Positions 45,474 through 54,891 of a DNA stretch of 64,000 nucleotides are shown here, in pieces. Made by a program: the position numbers and the translations under genes. The stretch covers positions 124,001 through 188,000 of the forward strand of contig NZ_QUMD01000002.1 of the NCBI RefSeq assembly GCF_003481985.1, given 5' to 3'. Position 1 is the stretch's first letter, and every line of letters starts with the position of its first letter. The notes under the pieces are model-generated. The model had not been told where the DNA came from. It saw only the letters and a program-made list of their open reading frames with translations, and made no database searches. This stretch comes from Clostridium sp. OF09-36. Its GTDB lineage: Bacteria; Bacillota; Clostridia; Lachnospirales; Lachnospiraceae.

Positions 45474-45600
45474 ACTCGTGAACCCCGCGCTGACGCGCTC
45501 TATGTCTGCTATCGCAGACGGTTCACTCGTTAGTAGTCTAGACTCGTGAACCCCGCGCTGACGCGCTCCATGTCTGCTGTCGCAGACGGTTCACTCGTTA
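45474..45600. repeat. Tandem 59-bp structured repeats after groEL
   Basis: Two copies (45474-45532 and 45542-45600) match at 57 of 59 positions. Each folds as an outer stem GTGAACC/GGTTCAC enclosing two hairpins, GCGC-TGAC-GCGC and GTCTGC-(TATC/TGTC)-GCAGAC, that is, a three-way junction. Each is flanked by ACTCGT. They lie inside the predicted groEL transcript before its terminator. Confidence 0.75.
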
Positions 45601-45659
45601 AGACGCTGGGAAAACAAATGTCTGCTTCGCAGCCGCTTGTTTTCCCTGGTCGCGTCTTA
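45599..45659. repeat. Long hairpin at the groEL stop codon
   Basis: TAAGACGC pairs with GCGTCTTA, and GGGAAAACAA with TTGTTTTCCC, enclosing CTGC-TTC-GCAG. The outer arm includes the groEL stop codon. It directly abuts the second tandem repeat. Confidence 0.75.
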
Positions 45660-47278
45660 CATCATTCCGCCCATGCCGCCGCCGGCTGGCATTGCCGGAG
45701 TTTCTTCTTTGATGTTTGCTACTACAGACTCGGTGGTCAGAAGGTAGATGCTACGCTGGTTGCGTTCTGCAGTGCGCTTCTGGTAACCTTAGCCGGATCC
45801 AGGATGCCAGCCTTGATCATATCAACATACTCTTCCTTGTATGCATCGAAGCCATAGCCTACCGGAGACTCTTTTACCTTATTGATAATAACAGAGCCTT
45901 CCAGACCTGCGTTTGCAGAAATGTGGAACAGCGGAGCCTCCAGAGCTTTCAGGATAATCTTACCACCGGTCTTCTCATCGCCCTCAAGGCTGTCTACTAC
46001 AGACTTGATCTCCTGGGTTACATGAACATATGCAGAGCCGCCGCCTGCGATGATGCCCTCTTCTACTGCTGCTCTTGCTGCAGACAGTGCATCTTCCATA
46101 CGAAGCTTTGCTTCTTTCATCTCGGTCTCGGTTGCAGCGCCGACACGGATGACTGCTACGCCGCCTGCCAGTTTTGCAAGACGCTCCTGCAGTTTCTCTT
46201 TATCAAACTCAGAAGTGGTCTCACCGATCTGTGCACGGATCTGTGCAACTCTTGCTGCGATCTCGTCCTTGTTGCCGCAGCCGTCAACGATGATGGTGTT
46301 CTCTTTCTGAACTTTTACGGATTTTGCACGGCCAAGCTGCTCCATAGTGGTATCTTTCAGTTCAAGACCAAGCTCCTCGGAGATAACGGTACCGCCGGTC
46401 AGGATAGCCAGATCCTTTAACATCTCTTTTCTTCTGTCGCCGTAGCCCGGTGCTTTCACACCAACAACAGTGAAGGTACCTCTTAATTTGTTGACGATCA
46501 GGGTGGTCAGTGCCTCGCCCTCGATGTCCTCTGCAACGATCAGCAGTTTGGAACCAGACTGTACGATCTGCTCCAGAACCGGAAGGATCTCCTGGATGTT
46601 GGAAATCTTCTTATCGGTAATGAGGATGTACGGATCATCCAGATTTGCTTCCATTTTATCCATATCGGTGCACATATAAGCGGAAACATAACCACGGTCG
46701 AACTGCATACCTTCTACCAGGTCAAGCTCAGTCTTCATGGTCTTGGACTCCTCGATGGTGATCACGCCGTCTTTGGAAACTTTCTCCATAGCGTCTGCAA
46801 CCATCTCGCCGACCTCATCGTCTGCTGCAGAAATAGATGCAACACGTGCGATGCTGTCTCTGCCGGAGATCGGCTGGCTCATCTTTGCGATTGCCTCAAC
46901 TGCAGCCTCGGTTGCTTTCTTCATGCCCTTTCTTAATACGATCGGGTTAGCGCCTGCTGCCAGGTTCTTCATACCTTCGTTGATCATAGCCTGTGCCAGA
47001 ACAGTTGCGGTGGTGGTACCATCACCAGCTACATCGTTGGTCTTGGTTGCTACTTCTTTTACCAACTGTGCGCCCATGTTCTCAAACGGATCTTCCAGCT
47101 CGATCTCTTTTGCGATGGTCACTCCATCGTTGGTGATGAGCGGAGCACCGAAAGACTTATCCAGAACAACGTTTCTTCCTTTCGGTCCAAGGGTTACACG
47201 AACGGTATCTGCTAACTGATTAACACCTGCCTCCAGGGCTTTTCTTGCTTCTACGCCATATTTAATCTGTTTTGCCAT
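45657..47278 (-). CDS. groEL: Chaperonin GroEL (frameshift near the C-terminus)
   Basis: 60-kDa chaperonin subunit, about 540 residues. It shows KQIKYGVEARKALEAGVNQL, GPKGRNVVLDKSFGAP, DGTTTATVLAQ and ITIEESKTMKTELDLVEGMQ. Near 45743 TCTACCTTCTGACC lacks one C; restoring it gives STLLTTESVVANIKEE and the usual GGM-rich tail ending GGMGGMM with a TAA at 45657. The gene follows groES by 44 bases on the CIRCE-controlled transcript. Confidence 0.96.
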
Positions 47279-47322
47279 GACTAAATTCCTCCAGTTTCTA
47301 TCAATAAATAATGTTTAATCTC

Positions 47323-47607
47323 TTATTCAATAACTGCCAGAATATCATTCTGTTTTACAACAACGTACTTCTCGTCCTCAACCTCTACTTCGGTTCCGGA
47401 GTACTTGGAGTAGATAACCTTATCACCCGGTTTTACCTGCATGGTGATCTCTTTGCCGTCAACCACACCGCCAGGACCTACTGCGATAACCTCTGCCTGC
47501 TGTGGTTTTTCTTTTGCCTGGCCCGGAAGTACGATACCAGATTTGGTAGTCTCCTCTGCCACAAGCTGTTTTAATACAACCCGATCAAATAACGGTACTA
47601 ATTTCAT
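47323..47607 (-). CDS. groES: Co-chaperonin GroES
   Basis: A 94-residue lid protein for GroEL. It starts MKLVPLFDRVVLKQL at the ATG 47607, where GGAGGAG sits six bases upstream; an upstream in-frame Met is not used. It shows the mobile-loop region KSGIVLPGQAKEKPQ and the dome GPGGVVDGKE, ending VVKQNDILAVIE. Confidence 0.96.
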   Translation of the reverse strand: MKLVPLFDRVVLKQLVAEETTKSGIVLPGQAKEKPQQAEVIAVGPGGVVDGKEITMQVKPGDKVIYSKYSGTEVEVEDEKYVVVKQNDILAVIE

Positions 47608-47684
47608 GGATAACTCCTCCTTACATCGAATCTTTTTTTCTTTCACGGGGCCTTAAAAACTCCCCTCTCTGATGTACATTACCA

Positions 47685-47713
47685 TTTATAGCACGAGTTG
47701 TTAGCACTGTCAA
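47685..47713 (-). promoter_or_regulatory. groESL promoter
   Basis: Minus strand TTGACA (47708-47713), 17-base spacer, TATAAA (47685-47690). The -35 box lies inside the CIRCE operator. Confidence 0.85.
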
Positions 47714-47727
47714 GTATCGAGTGCTAA
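47701..47727. promoter_or_regulatory. CIRCE operator for HrcA
   Basis: TTAGCACTG-(9 bases)-GAGTGCTAA. This is the CIRCE inverted repeat with one mismatch in the last base of the left arm. It overlaps the -35 region of the groESL promoter, as expected for HrcA repression relieved on heat stress. Confidence 0.92.
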
Positions 47728-47821
47728 TTTTATTATTTTTTTATAAGTTGACCCTTTTCTTTTTCACATCTTCGTATTAAAATAAACGCAAGACAGATAT
47801 TCAGGAAAGGGGTAGTGTATT

Positions 47822-48496
47822 ATGGCAAAAAAATTTGGGAAGCTTATGGTCCTGGCAACGATTGCAGGAGCTGCTGCTGCCGGCATTTCTTATCTCACGA
47901 AATACCGGTCATTCAATAAGGAACTGGACGAGGATTTTCACGATTTCGAGGATGAGGACGACACCGAGGTTCCGGACAGCACCATGAGCCGCAACTACGT
48001 TTCTCTTCACGCCGACAAGGATGAATTTCTCGTAGCTGCAGGTGACATGATGAATGCCGCTAAGGACGCCGCAAGTGCAGCCAAAAACATGGTAAAGGAT
48101 GCTGCTGCGATCGTGGCAGACAATACCCGCGAGGCTGTCAGCGTAGCTCGCGACGGTGCACAGAAGGCAGGCAGTGCCGCTGAGGATGCTGCCGAAAAAG
48201 CAGAAACTGTTGTAGAAGATGTCGTAGAAAAAACGGAAAGTGCGGTAGAAGACGCTGTCATTAAAACCGAGGATGCTGTTGAGAACATCACAGAAACCGT
48301 AGAAGACGCCATGGCTGAAACCGCAGAAAAACTGGAGGATGCTGCAGACAAGGCAGAGGACATCACCCCAGAAGATACTCCGGTCACGGACACTTCCGCA
48401 GAGGATGTGGCTGAGGAAGAAAAACAGGTAAATAACGGACAGGCATCTGCTAAAGAGCCAGCCGCAACCACAGTCAGCGACGATACCGAAGCATAA
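47822..48496 (+). CDS. Ala/Glu-rich amphipathic repeat protein with N-terminal membrane segment
   Basis: A 224-residue protein. It has a short hydrophobic N-terminus (GKLMVLATIAGAAAAGISYL), an acidic linker (ELDEDFHDFEDEDDTEVPD) and about 100 residues of 11-residue-like repeats rich in A, E, K, V and D (AAKDAASAAKNMVKDAAA; AEDAAEKAETVVEDVVEKTE). These resemble LEA or apolipoprotein-like amphipathic helices. The tail is acidic and disordered. GGAAAGGGG precedes the ATG. It is divergent from groESL. No family is assigned; an envelope-associated stress role is a guess. Confidence 0.6.
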   Translation: MAKKFGKLMVLATIAGAAAAGISYLTKYRSFNKELDEDFHDFEDEDDTEVPDSTMSRNYVSLHADKDEFLVAAGDMMNAAKDAASAAKNMVKDAAAIVADNTREAVSVARDGAQKAGSAAEDAAEKAETVVEDVVEKTESAVEDAVIKTEDAVENITETVEDAMAETAEKLEDAADKAEDITPEDTPVTDTSAEDVAEEEKQVNNGQASAKEPAATTVSDDTEA

Positions 48497-48503
48497 CAGG
48501 TAT

Positions 48504-48552
48504 AAAAAACGGATCCGCATTCCTTTTCGGGGGATGCGCGATCCGTTTTTTT
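48504..48552. terminator. Bidirectional terminator
   Basis: AAAAAACGGATC pairs with GATCCGTTTTTT around a GC-containing stem (CGCAT/ATGCG). It lies between the convergent repeat-protein and MocR genes. Confidence 0.85.
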
Positions 48553-48597
48553 CCGGTCTGTCTCTTTTCATTTCTTCCAGCCCGCTTGTTCCAGGCT

Positions 48598-50010
48598 TTA
48601 CTTACATGCCCCTTTCTTCCAGCATCGGGTCAAAATTCCTACGCCCTCCCGGATCGCATCTTCATTCAGGCTGGCATAGCCCAGCACAACCGTGGCTGAC
48701 CGGTGGTTATGCTCCGGATGGATAAAATAACTGCTCAGTCCATAAACCTTAACCCCGGCTTCTGCCGCCAGGCTGATCAGTTCCTGCTCGGACCGATTAT
48801 ATTTCGAAGTCAGCAGAATATGGATCCCGGCATGTTCTCCGCGGATTTCAAACTGCTCTTTCAACGGCTCGATCAGTTCGATCAAAAGATCGTGTTTTGT
48901 CTTGTATATCGCTCGCATACGGTTCAGATGCCGCTCAAAATATCCCTGTGACAAAAACTGGTACAAAATATTCTGGTCAATGCGCGATACCGTAGACGCA
49001 TAGAATGATGTCTGGCTGCGATAACGCACAAGGAGCGGCTTCGGCAGCACCAGATAGCTGACACGAATTGCCGGGGCAATGCACTTGGAAAACGTTCCAA
49101 GATAAATCACCTTTCCGCTGCGGTCCATGCCCTGAAGCGCCGGAATCGGCTTTCCACGGTAACGGAATTCACTATCGTAATCATCTTCTATGATATAACG
49201 CCCCGCTTCTTCCACTGCCCACTTCAAAAGCTCCTGGCGCCGCCCGACCGGCATCACAACTCCGGTAGGGAACTGATGGGACGGCATCACATAAGCGACA
49301 TTGGCACCGCTCTCTGACAGAATCGATGGATCCATACCATTGGCATCCATCTCCACCGGGCAGACCTCATAACCCAGGCTGTGAAACACCCGGTACGCCT
49401 GCTTGTAAGTCGGGTTCTCCATGGCGATCACATGCTTCCCCTCTAAAATCTGGGATAACAGCACCAGCAGGTACTCACTTCCCGCACCCACAATGATCTG
49501 CTCTGTGCTGCAGTTGACCCCACGGGCAGAATGCAGGTAGCTGCGGATTGCCTCGCGAAGCCCCGGCTCCCCCTGGTGGTCTCCAGAGTGAAACATCTCT
49601 TTGTTGTCATCAACCAGCGTATTGCGGCTCAGCTTGCGCCACACATGATAAGGGAAGCTGTCCAGATCAATTCCCCGCGGGGAAAAATCCACACGCCACC
49701 CTGCATCCGGCTCTGCCGCAGTCTGCATCTCCTCCGTGCCGGACGGCCCGGTCTCCACCAATTCCTCCAGATGACTGACAAAATAGCCGCGGCACGGCCG
49801 GGCTTCCATATACCCCTCGGCCAGCAGCTGGTCATAGGCCATCTGCGTTGTGCTGCGGCTAACTTTCAAATGCTCTGCCAGTACCCGCGTAGAGGGAAGA
49901 CGGTCGCCTGCCTTTAAGGCACCGCCTCGGATCTCTGCGCAGATATGGGAGTAAATCTGTTCATACAGTGGTTTTTTCGACCGGGAATCAAGCGGAATCA
50001 AAAGTTCCAT
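48598..50010 (-). CDS. MocR-family GntR/aminotransferase transcription regulator
   Basis: A 470-residue regulator. The N-terminal GntR winged helix (YEQIYSHICAEIRGGALKAG, RLPSTRVLAEHLKVSRSTTQ) is joined to a fold-type I aminotransferase domain with VGAGSEYLLVLLSQIL, YVMPSHQFPTG, IIEDDYDSEFRY and the PLP Lys in LGTFSKCIAPAIRVSY. Such proteins sense PLP or an amino-acid adduct (PdxR, GabR types). The target is unknown, and no pdxST or gab genes lie nearby. Confidence 0.92.
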   Translation of the reverse strand: MELLIPLDSRSKKPLYEQIYSHICAEIRGGALKAGDRLPSTRVLAEHLKVSRSTTQMAYDQLLAEGYMEARPCRGYFVSHLEELVETGPSGTEEMQTAAEPDAGWRVDFSPRGIDLDSFPYHVWRKLSRNTLVDDNKEMFHSGDHQGEPGLREAIRSYLHSARGVNCSTEQIIVGAGSEYLLVLLSQILEGKHVIAMENPTYKQAYRVFHSLGYEVCPVEMDANGMDPSILSESGANVAYVMPSHQFPTGVVMPVGRRQELLKWAVEEAGRYIIEDDYDSEFRYRGKPIPALQGMDRSGKVIYLGTFSKCIAPAIRVSYLVLPKPLLVRYRSQTSFYASTVSRIDQNILYQFLSQGYFERHLNRMRAIYKTKHDLLIELIEPLKEQFEIRGEHAGIHILLTSKYNRSEQELISLAAEAGVKVYGLSSYFIHPEHNHRSATVVLGYASLNEDAIREGVGILTRCWKKGACK

Positions 50011-50030
50011 AGTCTTATCCCCTAATCTGA

Positions 50031-51727
50031 TTACTTCTGGATCTTGAAAGAGCTCTTTAAGGAAACGATACGGTTAAATACCGGCTCGCCCGGTTTGCTG
50101 TCCTTGCAGTCTGCGCAGAAGAAACCATTGCGCACGAACTGGAAGCTGTCGTAAGCCTTTGCCTCTGCAAGAGCCGGTTCCACATAACAGTTTTTTAAGA
50201 TGGTAAGGGAATTCGGATTTAAGTTCAGGCTTCCATCCTCATTTAACTTGCCCTTCTCTTCATCGACAATGTTCTCGTACAGGCGTACCTCAACCTGCTT
50301 TGCAGTTTCGGCTGCAACCCAGTGGATGGTGCCCTTTACCTTGCGCTCGCAGAAGCCAGAACCGCTCTTGGTAGCCGGATCGTAAGTAGCGTGAACCACG
50401 GTAACATTGCCGTTTTCATCTTTCTCAAAGCCGGTACAGGTTACAAAGTACGCACTCATGAGACGAACCTCGTTGCCCGGGAACAGACGGAAGTATTTTC
50501 GCGGCGGCTCCTCCATGAAATCCTCACGCTCAATGTAAAGCTCTCTGCCAAACGGAACCATACGGGAACCAAGCTCCGGATTCTCCAGGTTGTTCGGAAC
50601 CTCCAGCATCTCGGTCTGTCCCTCCGGATAGTTGTCGATCACCAGCTTCACCGGATCGAGGATTGCCATCATACGGGATTTTTTCAGTTTTAGTCCTCGC
50701 GGATGCAGTACTCCAACATTGCGTAATCAACAGAGCTGTTTGCCTTGGAAACACCAACCAGGTCTACGAACTTGCGGATAGACTCCGGAGTGTAGCCACG
50801 TCTGCGCAGGGCAGCGATGGAAACCAGACGCGGGTCATCCCAGCCGTCTACGATGCCATCTTCCACCAGTTTCTTAATATAACGCTTACCGGTAATGACA
50901 TTGGTCAGATACAACTTTGCAAACTCAATCTGGCGCGGCGGGTTCTCGAACTCACACTCACGTACCACCCAGTCATACAGTGGACGGTGGTCCTCAAACT
51001 CCAGGGTACAGATGGAATGGGTGACATGCTCGATCGCATCCTCGATCGGATGTGCAAAGTCATACATCGGGTAAATGCACCATGCATCCCCAGTGTTATG
51101 GTGAGTCATACGTGCCACACGGTAGATAACCGGATCTCTCATGTTGATGTTCGGAGATGCCATATCGATCTTCGCACGCAGAACCTTTTCACCATCCTGG
51201 TACTTGCCCTCTTTCATCTCCTCAAAGAGCTTTAAGTTCTCTTCGATACTGCGGTTGCGGTACGGGCTCTCCTTACCAGGGGTAGTAAAGTCACCGCGGT
51301 ACTCACGGATCTGGTCTGCAGTCAGGTCGCAGACGAATGCTTTTCCCTTCTTAATTAAAAGAACGGCACACTCATACATCTGCTGGAAATAGTTGGATGC
51401 AAAGAACAGTCTGTCCTCGAAATCGGCACCCAGCCACTGTACATCAGCCTTGATGGATTCCACGAACTCGGTTTTCTCCTTGGTCGGGTTGGTGTCGTCG
51501 AATCGTAAGTTAAACTTGCCGTGATACTTCTGGGCAAGACCATAGTTTAATAAAATAGACTTTGCATGTCCGATATGCAGGTAGCCGTTCGGCTCCGGCG
51601 GGAAACGGGTCTGGACATGATCATAAACACCCTCAGCCAGATCCTTGTCGATCTCCTGCTCGATAAAGTTCTTGGAAACAACATCTTTCTCTTCCGCTGT
51701 CTCTAAAACTTCTTTTTCTTTTTCCAT
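50031..51727 (-). CDS. glnS: Glutaminyl-tRNA synthetase (frameshifted)
   Basis: Class I synthetase charging tRNA-Gln. The HIGH motif is in PPEPNGYLHIGHAKS. The region EFAKLYLTNVITGKRYIKKL holds the place of the KMSKS-related loop, and GWDDPRL is typical. The frame breaks near 50692: GAGGACTAAAACTG lacks one T of GACTTAAAACTG, after which LKLKKSRMMAILDPVKLVID and the anticodon-binding barrel follow. Joined length is about 565. The ATG at 51727 has GGAGG eight bases upstream. Confidence 0.93.
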
Positions 51728-51861
51728 CGTGAAGTCCTCCATACTGTTTGCGGACGTCTTGCTTTATGCCGCATGATAATAACTTATCATAACACATTTC
51801 CATGAAATGGGAAAGGGGGTAAATGGGTTCCAAATTTTTTTCATTTTTTTCAAAAATACTG

Positions 51862-51890
51862 TTGACAATCCGTAAATCCCATGCTATATT
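51862..51890 (+). promoter_or_regulatory. tRNA-Thr promoter
   Basis: TTGACA (51862-51867), 17-base spacer, TATATT (51885-51890), twelve bases before the tRNA. Confidence 0.85.
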
Positions 51891-51901
51891 ATACGAGGTT
51901 C

Positions 51902-51974
51902 GCTGCTGTGGCTCAGTCGGTAGAGCGTCGCATTGGTAGTGCGGAGGTCACGGGTCCGATTCCCGTCAGCAGCT
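51902..51974 (+). tRNA. tRNA-Thr, anticodon GGT
   Basis: A complete cloverleaf: acceptor GCTGCTG/CAGCAGC, D arm GCTC-AGTCGGTA-GAGC, anticodon loop TTGGTAG with anticodon GGT, and T arm ACGGG-TCCGATT-CCCGT. The 3' CCA is not encoded. It is flanked by its own promoter and terminator and is a single-gene unit. Confidence 0.96.
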
Positions 51975-51981
51975 CTTTCAT

Positions 51982-52023
51982 AAAAGCAGAAATCCTTACA
52001 TCTTAAGGATTTCTGCTTTTTCT
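51982..52023. terminator. Terminator shared by tRNA-Thr and the cyclase gene
   Basis: AAAAGCAGAAATCCTT pairs with AAGGATTTCTGCTTTT (51982-52020), giving T-runs on both strands. Confidence 0.9.
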
Positions 52024-52024
52024 T

Positions 52025-52540
52025 TTAATCTGATTCCAAGATCTCATCCATCATCAGGATTTCCATATCTGATTTTCCCTTCAGCTTAATACTGGTTCCC
52101 AGGGATGTTACACGGATACGCCCTTCCAGACAGTCTGCTACCTCGCGGGATATGAAAATCGTACGGGCCGGGGCATTTGCCTCCAGACGTGCCGAGGTAT
52201 TGACCGTATCACCGATGGCAGTATAATCCATGCGCTGCGGAGAACCGATATTTCCAACCACCGCATCTCCTACATGAACCCCGATGCCAAAGGATACGGT
52301 TCGCCCATATTTTTCCATCAGGACTTTAGAAAGCTCATCGGAGCCCTGGCGCATATCTTCTGCTGCCCGGACAGCCTTCATCACGTAGTCCTCCTGCGGA
52401 AGCGGAGCTCCCCAGAATGCCATGGCTGCATCGCCGATGAATTTGTCCAGTGTTCCTCCGTTTCGCATAATACAGTCCGCGATCAGAGTCAGATACTGAT
52501 TTAAGATCTCTACCACCTCGACAGCTGTAACATCAAATTA
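52025..52540 (-). pseudogene. Class III adenylate/guanylate cyclase domain lacking its N-terminal motif
   Basis: Residues from EVVEILNQYLTLIADCI onward match the class III nucleotide cyclase domain: TLDKFIGDAAMAFWGAP with the second metal Asp, GIGVHVGDAVVGNIG, and MDYTAIGDTVNTSARLEA with the transition-state Asn/Arg. The opening strand, which normally reads like VTVLFVDIRGF and supplies the first metal Asp, is absent. Upstream in the same frame is only FDVTAV, then stops. A deletion of about 20-25 codons, real or in the assembly, is the likely cause. The GAF-HD gene lies immediately upstream. Confidence 0.7.
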
Positions 52541-52565
52541 CATTTTTTCTTTTTAAATAACGCTA

Positions 52566-54032
52566 TCACTCTTTTTCCCAACAGCGGCTTTCCCTAAACA
52601 GCCGGGTCAGCTCCGGATCCAGCTTTCCTTCTTTGTCTGCCATAATATCCAGGATTCCAAGTGCCTTTTCCACGGGCATGCCCGGCTTGTACGGCCGGTC
52701 ATCTGCCACCAGCGCATCAAATATATCCAGGATCGTGATGATGCGCACCTCCATCGGGATCTGCTCTGCCATCAGATGCTCCGGATAACCGCTTCCGTTT
52801 AAAAGCTCGTGATGACCAGCCGCCCATTCCCTTACATGGGACAGCTCTTTGGAGAAACGGATCTCAGAAAGCAGCTTGTCGGTGATGACCACATGACTTT
52901 CCATGACAGCACGTTCTTTCTCCGACAAAGTTCCCTTGCGGATCATAAGCATCTGAAATTCTTCCTCCTCAAGCCACGGCTTTTCGCTGCCATCCTCTTC
53001 CGTATAGGTTTTCTCACGGATTCGGCAGATCTCCTCCCGCAGATCGTCCGGGCAAAATCCGGCTGTATTGGCACGAAGAATGCTGTCCCCGGCCTGTTTT
53101 AATTCTTCCAGCCGCTTTTCCAGGGCTTCCCCGGAAATAGCTCCTTTTAAGCATGCAATCTGTGCCAGCAGGCGCATCTTCTCAAAGCGGTGCAGGATTT
53201 CGGACTTCTGCTCCGGCAGCAGTCTCGCCTCTTTATTCATGACCTCCAGCGGGATTACCAGCTTTCCGATATCGTGCAGCCAGACACTCATAAGAAGCTC
53301 GTGCCTGTGTTCCGCGTCAAACCATGGTTCCCTGCCCTCTGCTTTCGCCGTTTCATTGAGATAATCAATAAAATGACGTCCGTATTCCACCATATGGCGT
53401 GTATGACTTGCATTGTAAGGGGTTCTTTCGTCAACCGCGGAGGACATGACGCGTACGAAAGACTCGAACAGTTCCTTGATATTCTCAATATAAAGAACAT
53501 TCTGAATGGTAATGGCTGCCTGAGAAGCTACGGATTCCACCGCCGGAATGATATCTGCCGGAAAAGCGCAGATATTCCCCGCTGCATCCATAGCGTTGAT
53601 GAGCTGGATCACACCAAGGCGCTCTCCCTGCCGGTTATGCATGGGAACTACCAGCATGGACTGGGGGTGATATCCGGTCATGGCATCATAACGGACCGGA
53701 CCGGAGAAATCGTACTCCGTTGAAGTCCGCACATTTTCAATGCAGACAGTCCTGTTTTCCAGATAACACATGGCACAGACATTTTCCCTGCTCATCCTGA
53801 TCGGAGGAAGATTTGGTTCCTTTCCATCTCCTCCCTCACAGGTGTGCATGGTATTGTTGCACATGATTTTGAATCGCAGCAGATCCCCGTCTGCCAGATA
53901 AAGAGTTCCGGCATCGGCGTGAGTCAGTTCCATGATCCGGTTTAAGATCATCTCCAGTAGCCGGTTATAATCCTTTTCCGAAGAAATGGCTGTGCCGATC
54001 TCCAGAATGCTTTGCATTTCCTTTTGCGTCAT
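52566..54032 (-). CDS. GAF-HD-GYP-type signalling phosphohydrolase
   Basis: A 488-residue protein. An N-terminal GAF domain (about 10-175: MELTHADAGTLYLADGDLLR, CYLENRTVCIEN, MLVVPMHNRQGERLGVIQLI) is followed by an HD domain with a long insertion: HTRHMVEYGR, the metal motif WLHDIGKLVIP, AAGHHELLNGSGYPEHL and DIFDALVADDRPYKPGM. This is the layout of HD-GYP-like c-di-GMP or nucleotide phosphodiesterases, but the canonical GYP reads GSGYPEHL here. A cyclase domain follows, and in many relatives the two may form one protein. Confidence 0.85.
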   Translation of the reverse strand: MTQKEMQSILEIGTAISSEKDYNRLLEMILNRIMELTHADAGTLYLADGDLLRFKIMCNNTMHTCEGGDGKEPNLPPIRMSRENVCAMCYLENRTVCIENVRTSTEYDFSGPVRYDAMTGYHPQSMLVVPMHNRQGERLGVIQLINAMDAAGNICAFPADIIPAVESVASQAAITIQNVLYIENIKELFESFVRVMSSAVDERTPYNASHTRHMVEYGRHFIDYLNETAKAEGREPWFDAEHRHELLMSVWLHDIGKLVIPLEVMNKEARLLPEQKSEILHRFEKMRLLAQIACLKGAISGEALEKRLEELKQAGDSILRANTAGFCPDDLREEICRIREKTYTEEDGSEKPWLEEEEFQMLMIRKGTLSEKERAVMESHVVITDKLLSEIRFSKELSHVREWAAGHHELLNGSGYPEHLMAEQIPMEVRIITILDIFDALVADDRPYKPGMPVEKALGILDIMADKEGKLDPELTRLFRESRCWEKE

Positions 54033-54099
54033 AAGTAGCTCCTCCAGATTTTCAGTTCAGGCTATTCTCCAAACCGTATTTTTGTCTTTCTGTTGGCAG

Positions 54100-54777
54100 T
54101 CATCCTTGCCCATGTACTTTGAGAGCCATACCCTCCCGCGCAAACAGACAGGCCGGATCCTGCGCCAGTGATATTTTCTCCTGCTCTCGCAGAAACGTAT
54201 CCTGATAGCTCCGTTCATAATGCATGAAAAGCGCCTGCTGCGCTCCGCTTGCCTGCCGCAGTTTCCGGCACCGTTCGATGGAGCCATGTCCCCATCCCTG
54301 CCTGAGCAAAAGCTCCGCCTCCGTATAACAGGCATCACAGATCAGCAGGCCACAGGCTCCGGCAAACTCTTTCAGTTTCTGAAACATCGCATCGGTCAGC
54401 TCGCAGTCAAGCCCGTACACGACGCTGGCTGGCTCAGACCCTTGCGTTGCCTCCTCCAGCCTGTATAAGATGCTTCCGCCCGGATGTACGCCGCTAAGTG
54501 TTTGCACCTGGATCTGATCCTCCAGCAAAAACACGTCTCCCGCCTGAATTTCATGAAACCGGATAATGGCCGGAAGCTGATCTAACGGAAGCGGCCAGTA
54601 AGGCGGTCCAAACATCTGGCACAGGCATTCCTTCAGACTTTTCTCTCCCGGACGCTCCCCATAAATATGGACTTCCATCTGCGGATCAAAAAGAAAGGAA
54701 CTGCCGTACAGTCCCATCAGATGATCCATATGGAAATGACTGAGCAGAAGATCCAGACGTCTGCGCTTTCCATCCAT
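54100..54777 (-). pseudogene. Metallo-beta-lactamase-fold hydrolase, N-terminally truncated
   Basis: The metal motif HFHMDH (LLLSHFHMDHLMG) lies at residue 14 instead of about 70. Further ligands are visible: GVHPGGSILYRL, VYGLDCELTD and the final MHYER. A TGA lies three codons upstream, and no N-terminal beta-strands are found in any frame up to the divergent gene at 54892. The body is otherwise intact, about 225 residues. It lies downstream of the intergenic gap and 68 bases before the GAF-HD gene on the same strand, so the three may form one signalling operon. Confidence 0.7.
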
Positions 54778-54891
54778 ATTTTTTCATTATAATCCATGAT
54801 CCGTCCCAATGGAAGCCCGAAAACTTTATATTTTCCGGCACCGTGTGGCCTGTCGTTTCATACAGTACAGTAAAAAGCAATGAGGCGCAAT

